Positions 1-12,637 of a DNA stretch of 64,000 nucleotides are shown here, one piece after another (within the stretch, counting starts at the first letter, position 1; the number at the start of each line of letters is the position of its first letter). A program made the translations under genes and the position numbers. Location of the stretch: contig JBANDB010000014.1 in NCBI GenBank assembly GCA_037576215.1, positions 1,178,001 to 1,242,000 of the forward strand, written 5' to 3'. This DNA comes from Armillaria gallica (lineage: Eukaryota; Basidiomycota; Agaricomycetes; Agaricales; Physalacriaceae). Under the pieces are notes generated by a model. That model saw only the letters and a program-made list of their open reading frames with translations, was not told the DNA's origin and ran no database searches.

Positions 1-473
1 CACAGAACATAACAAACTTGCCTGGAGAAGCACAAAGATTCCGCCTAAGAAAAAGGCCATTGCTTTCGCGCCTTTTTTGATGAATACCCCGGAACATATA
101 CCTGCGACGGTACCAAAAGAAAGCTCGTATATCGATACCGAGGATGAGGGCGGCGGTGGAAGGACCTCGGATTGAGCTGACGGTTCCATTGCTGTCGGAG
201 CTAAATCCAAAAGATAAAGGTCTGCCACCGAGCACAGTGAAATATTGTCGTACCATCGCAATGAATGGAAGACCTAGTGGCCAGGAAGGTTCCGAGTCCT
301 ACCCCTGCAACACCAGCTGTTTTGAAAAAGCGCGGCGCAAAAGAGAAGCATGATTTCGTTGCTGCCGTAGAGCTGAAGCGAAAGCGGTAAGGATATCCGG
401 TCCTGAGGCAATTCTGGCGGTAGAATGGCGGCGCAGCAAATCGAAGGCGAGGACGAAATAGCATGGAAGACAT
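1..473 (-). CDS. FUN14 domain protein, partial (C-terminus beyond window edge)
   Basis: Two exons are visible: 254-473 and <1-200, with a 53-base intron (201-253, phase 1). The spliced product starts MSSMLFRPRLRF, an Arg-rich, acid-free leader typical of mitochondrial proteins. It continues with a hydrophobic segment (about residues 50-66) and then the FUN14 core: ELSFGTVAGICSG followed by VFIKKGAKA and the next hydrophobic helix FFLGGIFVLLQ. FUN14 proteins (FUNDC1 family) sit in the mitochondrial outer membrane and act in mitophagy and lipid or ER contacts; that role is family knowledge. A second in-frame ATG lies three codons downstream at 464. The gene is divergent from the proton channel, with only 53 bases between the two start codons. 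The C-terminus is outside the window. Confidence 0.8.
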
Positions 474-526
474 AGTAGCAAGAAGAGTGACGTCAAAGGG
501 AGACGCCGCGTTTGGTAACAACGACC

Positions 527-1293
527 ATGACCGATCCAGAGCAGCAACCCTTGCTACATGCAGAACAAGACACGGGCACCCTCGATTCCTGGCACAGCAA
601 ATTGGGAGAAATCCTCGAGGCTCAGCTCTTCCACAAGGTCGTAATCGCTTTGGTAAGAATTATCAATTGCAATCTTGGGGGACAGACGAATAAATATTTA
701 ATTTCTGTTTCTATAGATCACCATTGACGCTGCTTGCGTGCTTGCAGATCTAGGATACACCCTCCTGTCAACTTCAAACTGTACTCCAACGGGCCCAGAA
801 GGTCCCCAGTGGCTCGAAGTTCTTGCCCATATCTCTCTCGTCATCACCACATTCTTCCTCGTTGAAATTCCTCTTGCCCTTTGGGCCTTCGGCCTCCAAT
901 ATTATAATCCCCTCGGACAGGTTACCCATGCTTCACTGCACCTGTTTGATGCTGCCATCATCATAACGACTTTTGTTCTGGAGATTACCTTGAAAGGTAA
1001 AGAAAGGGAACTTGGCGCATTGCTTATTGTTCTCCGTCTGTGGCGCTTGGTGAAGCTTGTCGGCGGTGTGTTATTATTCCTTCCACTTCCAGTTCCATCA
1101 TCTCAACGCCACTGTCATAGGAATTACCGTGGGTGCCGGCGAAATATCAGAAGAAAATGACCATGTTCTTCTGGATACGCGCCGACAGCTCGAGAGCTTA
1201 AAATCCGAACTTGAAATTGTCAGTCGTGAGAACAGAGAACTCAAAGCACGATTGGGATGGAATATTCAAGGGCCAGAGACAGCCGAATTATGA
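527..1293 (+). CDS. voltage-gated proton channel (Hv1-like)
   Basis: Three exons (527-652, 717-1065, 1121-1293) give about 215 residues. This is a stand-alone voltage-sensor domain with no pore domain. S1 has IDAACVLADLGY, placing Asp46 at the proton-selectivity position (Asp112 of human Hv1). S2 carries Glu92 in FFLVEIPLA and S3 has Asp120 in LFDAAIIITTF. S4 reads VLRLWRLVKLVGG, so the three gating charges are Arg149, Arg152 and Lys155. The C-terminal 45 residues look like a coiled coil (QLESLKSELEIVSRENRELK), as in Hv1 dimers. Such channels extrude H+ across the plasma membrane; that function is inferred from the family. Start chosen at the first ATG (527). The upstream in-frame codon at 512 is TTG. 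Confidence 0.88.
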
Positions 1294-1439
1294 TTTTCCT
1301 GCATAATCTATAACGTGGATATACATGATAGTAGGGCTACAAAGTTTGGTGCGTGGGTAAAGTTCGGTGTTAGTGTGAAATGGCAGTCCAACAGTAACTG
1401 TTCGTCGTCTAAAGTCATCAAGATATACCAATAACTCCG

Positions 1440-2794
1440 TCAAGGAGATATGGGGATTGTATGAACGGTGATGCCTTTTTTAGCGTCCGCTCTCATCCAC
1501 TCCGACAGTCGAGGGAGTGGTATGGGCTTATCGTGATCGTCAACGTCGCGGGGAAATGCCCCCCCAGATGTCATGAACGATTCCATACTGAAATGCGACT
1601 GACCCGGTCGGGTCAGAACATGAGATTCGCGGAATCGTTCAATGAATCGGGAGCCCATAGATTGGGGTTTAGACTCGGCTCTAGGTGGGGCCGGAGGCGT
1701 TCTGGGAGATTGAAAGGTAGGTGAACTGATCTCCTCGCTGGATCTTCGCGACGAGTTCGCAGAGGTGGAACCATCACTGCGCTTTACAAATGGATCGTCG
1801 ACTCCCCGCCGAATCTGGGTCTTATCTGCCCAGTGTGTCTTTTCGGCCACCTTGCGTTTGCGATCTCCCGTGGAAGCAATGTCACCAAGATATTGGCTCC
1901 ATGAATCGTTTCCATATCCCAATTTTGCGGCGACCGTGTGGGAGGAACCTCCATCGGACGATGCCTCGGGGGTAGTGGAACGGTACCAAGGGACGGTGTA
2001 AACGGACTTGCTCCAGATGCTCGAGTGTTCATATGAGTGGGTCACCGCTGACACGAAGAGACTGAAGACATATGCGAGAACTGCATCACAGATCAGCTTC
2101 GTCCTGGCATCAGTCGAAAACAACGTACTAAGAAAGGTTTTCAGCCATGTCGTCGGAACGAGAAGCGTCGAAGACGCGCAAACTGACCAGTTGGCTACAA
2201 AATATAGGTTACGCTCGAGATACGGTGAGTGAGCTGTAGAACGACGTACCCGTAAGTTGACATGTCATCACAGGTCCATTGGCAATGAGACTAATGGATG
2301 CGCCTTGAAACGATATGAGCGACTGCGAATGTACTGTTATCCAGGACGTACTGATATCGAACATGCTCATCACCGTCGTCCAAAGAAGCTCAGCCTTGAC
2401 GTGCGCAAATTTCATTTGTGGAAAGGCTATCTCTGCCATAGCACTGGCGACATGTGAGACGACGGACCATAAAAATAAAATGGCGTTTTCACGTACAGAG
2501 CAATGAGAATGAGCGTAGCACAACTGTTAAACAGCATCAATGCAGCGGACCCAGAGACTAGCCACCGCGGAATGTCAGTGACGAAACTAATGAAACACCA
2601 CAGCAAAACGTACCAGTTGCACCCAGTGCACTTGTAGCGTGTACATTCCAGGCCGCAAACACGAGAATGAGCAGGCTGAAATAAATCAGCATCGCTGGAG
2701 GAAGTTCACCGTGATCAGAAGGCATAAGACGCGACGAGTACAAGGCAGTCTTACAGAAAAATACAAATCTGACGATTAGAAAAGGATTATGCAT
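1440..2794 (-). CDS. multi-pass membrane protein, MARVEL-like, with long disordered C-terminal tail
   Basis: Several short exons on the minus strand give a roughly four-helix membrane protein. Helices are seen near MHNPFLIVRFVFF, MLIYFSLLILVFAAW, SGSAALMLFNSCATLILIAL and AVLAYVFSLFVSAVTHSY. A soluble, Ser/Pro- and Arg-rich tail of about 180 residues follows and ends KKGITVHTIPISP. The layout (four TM segments, Cys pair in the last loop, low-complexity cytosolic tail) is common among basidiomycete MARVEL-like proteins. I do not recognise a specific function. The start at 2794 is uncertain: an upstream ATG at about 2912 opens another short frame (KVPLSGFA) that may be the true first exon but could not be joined cleanly. 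The stop is in the frame closing at 1440. Confidence 0.6.
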
Positions 2795-2955
2795 ATTCGT
2801 CGCAAGCAAAGCCACTCAGTGGAACTTTGAAATCGTAAGGGGGAAAGAATGTGGTGGTGACGCTCGGTCGTCTAAGTCTAGTGCCCACCGGGGATTGAAA
2901 GACAGAAGCATTTTTGTGAGGGGACTTATTTATACTGGACAAGAGAACAATAAGG

Positions 2956-3258
2956 CTAACAAGGTAACCAGAACAATGGGCGGCGAATTACAATGTGCCA
3001 GTCGCCTCGGTATCCCCAAAAGGAAATGGTATAATCTCGTCGAATTTCAACCCGATGCTCTTGTTCTTGGTTGGCCTCTAACAGCAAGCGCTTGATCGCA
3101 GTAACGGCGGCAATGTGGGAATAAACAAGAAAACACAACGTTGTCACGACGGCGATTGTGAGCGCAGGCAAGACGTCGAAGAAGGAACCATAAAGGCAGC
3201 AATACGTACATCCATGTTCTTTACTCTTGAGTATGATTATTAAAATTTGATTATACAA
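2956..3258 (-). other. unassigned open frame with one hydrophobic segment
   Basis: The frame contains a hydrophobic stretch (VLPALTIAVVTTLCFLVYSH) followed by a charged segment (LLLEANQEQEHRVEIRRDY). It has no ATG in frame, so it would have to be an internal or last exon. It lies between the 4-TM gene and the M28 peptidase gene on the same strand and could belong to either or to a small separate gene. I do not recognise the protein and could not build a full model. Confidence 0.25.
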
Positions 3259-3306
3259 AGGATGAGCATGTTCTAAATCCGTTCCGAAAATCTATCCAAC
3301 CATAGG

Positions 3307-6300
3307 TCAAAGTGTCACCACCCCCGCTACGCCACCTATTAGCGTCGCATCAACCTTACCGCCGGTCTTTTCGTCCAGCCACGCGTCTAGTTGCTCGAAA
3401 AGCTCCATCGACGCTCCGCCTTCTTCCTTCGCTGCTCGCTTGCCAGGCCACATCGCTTTCTCCAGCAGGCCTATGTAATTCACCTGTATTGGAGCATCCT
3501 TGATGACCATATCCACTTCCCACGTATCTTGTCCATAGAATGAGGCTTCCTTGATGTGATGCCTCGTGAGCTTGTCCGGAGGATTGTCGTCCAAGTTCCA
3601 TTCGAGGACATGGGCATCAAAAGCAACGACTAGGGTATGAAAGGAGTCAAAAAGGCGATAAGGACCAAAGGGACGGACAAACCAGTCCATATGAGCCCCG
3701 GATGATAGATCCTCAATGTAACCTTCCTAGTTCCAGCGACAAGATCTCTCGCGTCGTTTACAGCCTTGACCTCGAATTCACCGCCACTTTCTAGGAAACC
3801 TTGCGTGGTAGCGGGAAGAGCTATTTTAAATGGCGTGAGAAACTATCAGAAACACATTTAGCGATGGTGAAATCAAGGACAGCAATGAAAGGACTTGCAG
3901 CGGAGAAAGGATACAGTGGGTCCCAATCCCCATTGTAATAGTCCATCACAACACTTTGTGCTACTGCACCCTGCGCGCCGAAGTCACTAGCAACAGCATG
4001 GACAAGGTCTGGGAAACCAGGCGCGCCATCGGACGCTGCCAAATGCAGATGATGTTCATGGGTAGTAACGTTTTCCACGCGTAGAACAAATACTCTCCTT
4101 TGATGCATATCATCGTACACATCTCTTTGAGCAAATACGGCGATCAACGCCGCATTCACGACTAGCAGCGTTACTACAAACTGCTTCAGATAACTTTGGC
4201 CGAATCGGTAAGAGAATGGTGTAAGTAGAGGCAGTGAGACTGAGCCAACAACAGTGACGATGGTTGCGATGAGATGATCTGCTGGAGCCGACGCAGACAT
4301 GCGACCGGTCTTTAAACGGTATATGGATGAGATTCCAGATTCCAGATATATTCAGGAGAGACTTACCAGCGGCACAAAGACTTCTATGGTCGGCACTATG
4401 ACAAGGGTGCCTGTGATGAGAGGTATGAACGAGCCAAAGACATATGTTAATGTGGAAATTCCCTTTTCCCGGGTGATGCTGGTGAAGATTGGATTAAGAG
4501 CATAGGCAACAACCAAGGGAAGGGCCGTGATGAAGAACAGGGACGCGGAACCCAAACCCAAAAGTTGCAGACCGAATGCAGCTACCGCTTGGACAAACAA
4601 GACGGAAGAATACACAGCAGCCTCTGGTAACGGAGGAAACAGTAGCTGCGAGATGAGGGTGCCTATACCAGTCGATCAACAGATGCAAAATACCGTAGAA
4701 GGTTAGCACCGTACCAAGGATCGCAGCTGGCCCATAAAGCACAATTGTCGAAAGCTCGTCTTTGAACCAGCTCATGCTTTTGTCCAATACATGGGTCATG
4801 ACAAGTGCTACAGCATTTGCACCCGCCAGCGCACCCACAAAGGCAAGAATTGTTGCCAAAACGCTCAAGACCAAAGTCTTTGCAGGGAAAGGATTTCGGA
4901 AACGTATAAGCGCCACCGTCACAATCAGGAATACAGCGTAGATGATCTTGGCTGTACTAAACGTGTATATGAAGAAGTACGGGATCACGTGGCTGAAATA
5001 CACCATTTCAGGCTTGCTATAGCCATCTGTTAATTGAGGAAGGGGACTTGCATGACCCGACAGGTGTAGCAGTAGGGCAAGAGCATTTTCGCCCATGTGT
5101 TGACCGACGCCCGGTTCGATGTTTTCCACCAGGTCTTTGCGCATGTGGTACAGATACGAATTACCTATGATCGCCATCTGTTCTCGTGTTAGTACGAAGG
5201 TAGAATGAACAACAGTACACCATACGTCTAGGCCAGTGACGTTAAGGTAATCTTGGAATTGTCGGAAATCAGTGCTAGAATGTGGGGGTCAAAAGGGGAG
5301 CAATAGGAATAATGAGTGGGCCTACTCTGACATGATTATCCCACTTCCGAAGATATCACTCGCAAAGACGGTGCCAAATGGTCTGTGAAAGTTGTCAGAG
5401 CGGAGATTATGCAGCATTACATGGCACTGACCTCGGGACATGGGAATATGCTTCAATCATTTCCTTCGAAGTAGCTTGGAAAAGAATTTCGCGTCCCGTC
5501 GTTCCGGCGGCTACGACGCGTCAGTACATAGCATGGCAGTCTTCGTAGGAGAAACAACCTTCAAGATTGATTACGGCGCGTACACTAGCAGATTTAGGGT
5601 GGGAAATTAGCACCTGATAATGATATGATGTCCGGTGGACTCACGACGAAGCAATCGGATGCTGAGTTGAAAACATGTGTGAACCATCCTGAAGTGATTC
5701 CTCGGCGTGATTGAACACTGAAAATAAATGGTTAGCCCCGGACAAGTGATTTGGGAAACATTCGCATACAAAAGATTATTGAATGCTTTGGGCTCCAATC
5801 AGGAGTCCCTAGAAGCACTCTAATAGCATCCAACATGATCCCCACAGATATGGCATCATCAGCAGCCCCAGGACCAGGCAGCTGACTGTCGAGATGGGAA
5901 TTGACGAGCACCGCATGTTTCTTGCCCTCATCGGTACCATCAGAAACGCGAACAATGAAGTTGCTGAGGGAGACATAGGTTTTGTAAAGCCGCGTATTCA
6001 TTATGTCGAACCTAAATACTGCCATCAACGCCCAAGACACGAGAGCATAGCAGAAATGATGGATACCGGTGGCTGCCGCTCCCTTCTTGTCTCCATATTT
6101 CACATTCCAGCTTTCTACCGCTGCTTTCCTTTACGATGCGGTCACACTCAGTCTTAATATCCTTGATCGTCTGGTGCATCCATAGGTCGGCCTGTGCGTG
6201 TTCTGCAGTTCCCACGGTTCGATAACCAATGTCCTCCGATAGTATCCTAGAATACTCTAGAATATTGGCTTCGCAGATTTGCGGTAAATTAGTCTGGTTG

Positions 6301-6529
6301 TTTATCCTTCGTTTGAACGTGTGAGAATAACGCCGCATTAACAAATAACGGACGCACAGTTCTGTTACAGGTTCCGGCAGTGCTATACCGAAGTTGCAAT
6401 AACGTGTAAGGTGCGAAATTGAATGAAGGACAGACTGATGTGGTGCCTATACCCAATAATTGGAGCCAAAATGAAAACTGGCGCGAGATACAGTAAGAAC
6501 TGGAGAGGGCCCAGCTGTCGATTTGACAT
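3307..6529 (-). CDS. ER metallopeptidase 1-like M28 aminopeptidase, multi-pass membrane
   Basis: A many-exon gene encodes a zinc M28 peptidase with a long multi-TM C-terminal part. The N-terminus MSNRQLGPLQFLLYLAPVF is a signal-anchor helix. The catalytic domain shows NSHLDS then PGAADDAISVG (first metal ligands), FNHAEES (catalytic Glu and Zn ligand, across an intron near 5730-5785), INLE-AAGTTGRE, and TDF in the later exon. At least eight hydrophobic helices follow (about 4352-5030). The luminal C-terminal domain contains YNGDWDPLYPFSAASPF and DWFVRPFGPYRLFDSF, both typical of ERMP1 and fungal vacuolar/ER M28 membrane proteases. All metal-binding residues seen are intact. The substrate is unknown. 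The stop TGA is at 3307-3309. The exon around 6330-6460 is the least certain join. Confidence 0.85.
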
Positions 6530-6782
6530 GGTTGGTGTGAGAGATCAGAGAGGCCTAGGGTAGCCGTGCCAGCGCATTTAGCTCTGGAAAAAAGTTGCCT
6601 TTTGAGGAACAATACATACCTCAACAGCCCTTCGAGATATGCGACTCGGCTGGGACGCGAACTGCGACACGGACAGCCTGGAGTTTTCCTCGTGTAACTA
6701 CCACATGTATCAAATATCATCCTTATTAATAACCTACAACAACATAGCCCATCCAGAACCAGTGAACGAGTACATAGTCAAA

Positions 6783-8174
6783 TCATAATGAATCCGAGTC
6801 CGGTCTCCGCCGTTCTTTGCCTTTAGTAGGCGACGTGACGTGCAGATCCAGCTGTGGCGGGCGTGTACGGGTCGATGGGATTCTAGGTCCCGTCGGCCGT
6901 ACTCGATGTGGTGTTTGAGTCGACCCATATCTATCATCTGGGTCCGGGAGCGAATCCCGCCTCAACTGTTTGTGCGCAGCACGTACAGGTCTTGAAAGGA
7001 TATCGGCTCTAGGCCAATCACCAAGTGGTGGAGGGGAAGGAGGATTGTTTGGTTGTGGACGTGGTGGTTCCTGCATCTGCATACGAGATGGTGTTATCAC
7101 CATAGATGACTGAACGTATTGCGGATATAAGGAGGTAACGGTAGCTTGATTACTCGCCGCTGAGAACTTTGGCTGGGAGACGAAATTGCTCCTGGGGACT
7201 CTCGCTGGTGGCGGTTCATACGCTTCCACATCGTACGATGAGTTGAGGCCTCCCATCATATTTACGGAAGGTCCTGGTCGCCGAGGAAGGGGCGCAACAA
7301 TAGTAGCGTTATCTTTACGGAAATAAGGTATTGTCGGAGACGTAGGCGGGCTTGGCAGGCGGCTGCTGGGAGTATCGAGATCACGAATGTGATAAAGCCA
7401 TATCCGTGTATCCTTCTTCTGCCGAATGAGGCAGGTTACGGTCAACACCACCAAGTATCCAACCACTGAACAAGGCAGAGTCAGAAGGGGTCAACAGGGC
7501 TACGAGATCAACACACATATCATGATAGTGATCCATGAGAAAGCAAGGATAACTTGATTCGATACACATCCAATATCACCGATTTGGCGGCGCGCTTGAG
7601 GCCACATGTCAGACAGCCATTCGTCCAAGTCAAAACTACTACTTGCCATCAAACGTGCAGAGTGCAGGCTTTGATGCCGACAATGCGACGGCACCACCTT
7701 GACGAGACGTCAGCCATTAATTTAAGGGCAATGATAATAGATACGTACAAAAACTCATGACAAGGAATAGCCCGACCCATGTACATTCAAACCACACCCT
7801 TCCCGTTATAGGATTGTCGTGCGCAGCTTCGACGAAGACACTATAAGACGTCAATATATGTTCCACGTCATGAAGAAGTCGACGGACATCAAGAAGGACA
7901 TGGCAAGCCCGCAAGCACCAACGACCGTTAGATAGATATCAAGAGGATCTAGCAGTACGAGTAAATGAGTACATTAATCTCAGGAAATGAGCACACTGAC
8001 ATTTTAAGCCTATTAATTGGATAAGACTGAGATTCCAGACTGCGACGCTAGCATTGATGGCATTGAAAACGAGGAAAAGACCTTGAGCCACTGTCAAGCC
8101 AAGGGAGAGACGACCAGGGGGGCTGGCAACGCACCGACGAAAGCATATCGAGTGTACGCATAGAAGTGTTGCAT
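6783..8174 (-). CDS. multi-pass membrane protein, MARVEL-like, Pro-rich tail
   Basis: The spliced product begins MQHFYAYTRYAFV and runs through helices around VAQGLFLVFNAINASVAVWN, TVVGACGLAMSFLI, WVGLFLVMSF and VILAFSWITIMI-VGYLVVLTVTCL. A disordered Pro/Arg/Ser tail of about 210 residues follows and ends RRRPDSDSL. A luminal loop with paired Cys (KPALC, IGC) precedes the last helix, as in fungal MARVEL-like proteins. Four or five introns of 43-55 bases were inferred; the one near 7880 has a weak donor (GTCCGT). It has the same topology as the genes at 1440-2794 and 21882-23214, but primary sequence similarity between them is not obvious by eye. Function unknown. Confidence 0.62.
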
Positions 8175-8595
8175 TGTGATGCATATATACAGCAATGAGG
8201 GTGCTCGCGGCACCGGTCGACGGTGGTGCAGACGGTAAAGAAGAGATCAACTCCAGGTCGACAAGTCAAAACATCACAAGGTTTTCCTGCCTCCGAGACG
8301 CCCGGCCCGAATCTCATCCGACCGCCAGCCACATTTGTGCTGTTCTGGTCCTCGTAGCGTCAATTCTTCCAACAGCTAAACAGATCCTAAGATTAGAATT
8401 ATCATAATATATATCGTACTATAAAAACTATACTACTGTGCTCCCACATCCCAGCGGCAATCCTGACACGCCAGGAGGACCAGGTACACTACCTCAAGTT
8501 CATCAGAAGAAGGCCATGGCTATCGCCGGTGTCCAGTCTACCGTCAAAGAGGTGCCTTCTCGCTCCAAGCGCTGCTCCGAAGCTTCTCGGTGGAT

Positions 8596-11500
8596 TTACA
8601 TAGCCTCTTCCAGCTCGGATCCAGGTAGTGCGGAAGGGGGCCTCGAGAACGTTGACGCATGCCTTGAAACTTGTGAAAATTCTTTGACGTGGCGTCCATG
8701 GTCAGGCAGAAAAAGACCCGAAACATAGGATCTGACTTCATGAGAGGTGTCTTGTGAGAGTGTCTTCGCGAGATCAATCACAGAACCCGGCCTCGTCCAA
8801 CAGTATGCTGCAGATTAAATTGATGACAGATTTCTTCGCGCAGGAGGAGTGCCTTACCATAAAGACCGGCTATTAGCCTGGAAACACCAATACGGACACC
8901 GACTATAGGGTCTCTTGACAATTGGCGGAGCGTAGTCCAGACTTCTTCATCGGGTACCTTAACCGCCTCCGTATCACCGTCAGGAAGTAGGAGCATCTGC
9001 TGGCATGCAATGTAACTGATTGATAATAAAGAATATCAGTTCTGAAGCACCACCACCAGATTTAGACACTAACGTCATTCGCTGCCTGAACGCGCCCGAG
9101 CTCGAAAGACCCTGAAGATCTAAATGTAGGTCTCCGAGGACCATAGGGTGCCGCTGCAGCATGGGCCATATGAGCGGCAGCTGCAAGGAACCTAAAATTA
9201 GTGCTTTCACCTTTCATATCGAAACAAAAACGCACGGTGTGAATGCCTGCCTCTCGAATGGCATTGACATTGTCGATCAGAGCAAACCTTAACAGCCCAC
9301 ACACAAGCTGCAACAAATGAGCCACTTCATGGTTTTCCAGACTTGCCACGGATTGAATGACTGCCGATAAGCATCCTGCTATATGCTCCCGTTCTCGCCA
9401 GCCGCTCCACCTGTTTTCCTTCCATGCTTCCAACACTCCTTCCAAAACTTGTGTTTTCCCCCCCACATTCAACGATCCGACGAACGTCTCAAGGGATTGT
9501 ACGATTTTCAGTCTTATCTCTGCCTCCTGGCTTCGCAATCCATCCCACCAGACGGACATTAAGTCCCGCTGTGCAATCTCTGGGCCTAAGACCTTGGCCA
9601 AGTCACCCACAGATGCCGCCAGTGTTCGCCGAATGCCAAATGCAGTATTATTCGACAGCTTCAGGTATGTTTCCCGGAGAGTCTCCCAGCGAGAAAGACC
9701 CAAAGTCATGGCCACAGCAGGTAGGTTGAAGGCACATATTAAAGGCCGGCTGGGGTCGTTATAGAACAAGTCTAACCACCTCGATTTATCCCGGTCAAAT
9801 GGCTGGGTAAGGGCAGGCTGTTGACCATCCCAGACTTTCTTGTCGTCTCTCTGTCCAATAAACATCCTGACTAGCTCAGCTGGAGGTCCTTCTGTGTCGT
9901 CACCCGGTTTCCTGTATTCATCATGAAAGGTGTGAATAACTTCACCGAGAGCTTCTAGGACCCCTGATCGCACTTCGGGAGATTCGTCCGCGCTCATGGA
10001 CTGCATAGTGTGCACAGCTAACACTCTTCTGTGCTTTACTGGCAGCCGCGTCAATATGACGGGGAGAGCGAAAAGCGAGGAGTGGCGAACAAGGGGAGCG
10101 GGGTCGACGAGTAAACGTTCCAGAAGGGGAAGCTGGGGAAAAAGGTCAGTGTGATGTCTAAGTAGACGTTCTCATGATTTACCAGCGATGAGTGAACTAT
10201 TTCGTCTGGCACGACTTTCGCCAACGCGCCAAGCACAAAGCTCGATTCTCGGCGAACCCAATAAACTGGATCCATTACGACACGTTCGACTTCTTTGACA
10301 AACGCATTTTGCGCCTGTTCATCGACATAACCTGTGATCATGTTAGAACACATTTAACGCCGCTGGGAAGCTATACTGACCGGTTGAAGTAACGGTGGCC
10401 ATTAAGCTCATGCTGGTCAGACGCTTCACTGCGTTTTGTTCCTCTTGACTCTCTTTGTTGCAGTCCTCGCCCACGTCATCGCTGATACTTCCCGCCTGTG
10501 AACTTTCGTCATTGCTGCCGTCATTGTATGTGCAATCTGTTGAATGTGGCAAGACAAAATCAGAATTTGGTGAGCCATTAGATGACGGCAAGAGGGTAGA
10601 ATTCTGATAGTTTGTCGGAAGTGGCAGGTCGGGTGACCGTATAGGTGAATGACCGCGGTCTTGAAATGGATGCAAACTGTCAAGAGCCAGAGAATTACTT
10701 GTCACAGGACCGAACGGAACAAAACCTGATGACGAGTTGTATGAGTCCGTCTGCATCCGATGATTGGCTAACGTGGCATCAGACCGGACTGTTAGCCTTG
10801 AATCGGAATTGGACCTGCGATGATGAGGGTGTTGAGGTCGAGGTGAGTAAGTAGGCGGCGCGCTATGAATGATTATATCGGGAGAGGGTGGAGAAAGAAT
10901 GGGTGACAATCGAGAGGGTATGCTATGTTGCTGGGGTATTAATGAAGTGGATGAGATGGGCGACCCCTTTGAAAATACTCTGTCCGGTGCTGGAGTTTCG
11001 CCAGATAATAACGGTGAGGAAGAGGAAGAAGTTGAAAAATCCGGTGTTCCACTTGTCGAGCTTGGGTTGGACGAGATAGAAGAGTCACTACTCGAGATAC
11101 TGGACGGAGAGCCCGTATTGTTGATTACGGTACCAGAAGAGCCATTCCATGCCAATGGAACGACGGGAAAATATGGATTTATGTTCTCTTTCTGCCTTGC
11201 ATCTTCAAGGGACGAAGACGACGGAGAAATAACTCGCTCCTCCGATTGATGCTCTTCAGAGTCTGCAAAGGCGTCAGAAAAGCTAGCGGGATCCTCGCCA
11301 CAGGGACTAGGGCCACGGTCCTCCAACAAGTCCAAATCGCCGTCCAAGAAGAGCCGATCTAGCCCAGCAACCAAGCCCCATAGAATTTCTTGTTCAAATA
11401 GGACCCGTTCGTTCCTTCCAAAGAGACCTATCGTTAGATCTTCATTGAGTGGGGCTTTTGGAACGAAGGACGAGCCTGCGGCCCAGTTGGCTATTTGTGG

Positions 11501-12637
11501 CGAAACTCCGATGCCAGGTATGGGCATACCAAGTTCCGCCTGGTGGTTCTCAGTTTCCTGCATCATATCTTCAAGGCCATCAGCCTCTCGGATGCGCTGG
11601 AGAAGGTTTACAACCACACATTTGGCAGAGCTGCCTACCAAGACATTCGGACTTAGTAAAAGTCTGCCAAGGATGGGTGTGAATGCATGAACTGATATGG
11701 GTGTCGACTGGTTCGGATATGAGTTGATCTGATGGTCTACTGTATCGACGACTTGACAGTGCTATGAAACGACATGTTATTGACGTTGACCGAGAACGTA
11801 TAGAGAGACTTACTGTCAAAAACCACCAGATGACCGAGGCTAGTCCCGACGTTAAGGCCTCTCTAACGGATTCATCTGGAGATGAAGATGTGTCATTGCC
11901 AGCCTTGAGAATCTGATACACAACCACTTGTACGCACCCTGGTCTTTCGACAAAACTTGTAGCAAGGGAAGAACATATTCCACCGCTTCCTGGGGAGTAA
12001 TTTCATCGAGAAGATTGGGCAGATCATGAGAAATAAAGACCCGATGGTATGTCGTCTTGCTGATGGAATACAAATATATCTTCTCGAGAGGATTCAGTCC
12101 TTCGAGGCCTTCATCAAAGTCGTCAAGGTCAGCAACCTCAGGAAAAGTGTCATCGATCTGAGACACGGGCGGCAATGGTTGTTGCGTAGGGCCAATCGCA
12201 CTGGAGAAGCCCATTGATCGAGTGGCAGGGGAGAAATGTGGAGAAGCATGGCTCCCGATGGCTTGATACTGCTGAGCCGAAGGAACCACTATGGCCGCGT
12301 TGTGAGGCGGAGGGTCGCATACCATCGGTTGAGGGGGTTCCGGGGGTTCATCGACGAGCGGTGAAACAATTGGGGACGATGGGGCGGTATAAAATATGAG
12401 AGCGGGAGAAGTGAGTGGACTACCGAACGGATCCTCTTGTCTGCGCGAGGGCGACGGTGTTAAGGATACCGAAGAGAAATATGGAGGTGGAAGGGCGATG
12501 TGAGTGGGATGGTGGTGTGTAGGACCTGAAAGCGAAGGCATGGGAGCAGCAGGAGAGTCAGAAAAAGGCGCCTGGCCAGACGAAGACTCTGAAGAGTCGG
12601 AAAAACGAGATTCAAAAAGGGACACTACAAGACCCAT
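8596..12637 (-). CDS. HEAT-repeat serine/threonine-protein phosphatase 4 regulatory subunit 1-like
   Basis: The large protein starts MGLVVSLFESRFSDSSESS. A low-complexity Ser/Pro N-terminal region is followed by HEAT repeats (QEAVEYVLPLLQVLSKDQG, YWVRRESSFVLGALAKVVP, SPEVRSGVLEALGEVIHTF, FGIRRTLAASVGDLAKVLG, ANDVSV...). A long Ser/Thr-rich insert (10343-11400) splits the repeat array. The repeat spacing and the EVRSGVLEALGEV-type blocks match PPP4R1, the scaffold subunit that bridges PP4 catalytic subunit to substrates. The PP4 assignment rests on repeat pattern, so another PP2A/PP4-like HEAT scaffold is possible. The last exon ends SELEEAM at 8596. A second PP4 regulator (R2) lies at 60382-61493. 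Confidence 0.72.

Noticed and set aside
2956..3258. Considered as a DPM3-like or SPC-like small ER protein
   Set aside because: Hydrophobic segment and charge pattern do not match either family closely and there is no ATG.
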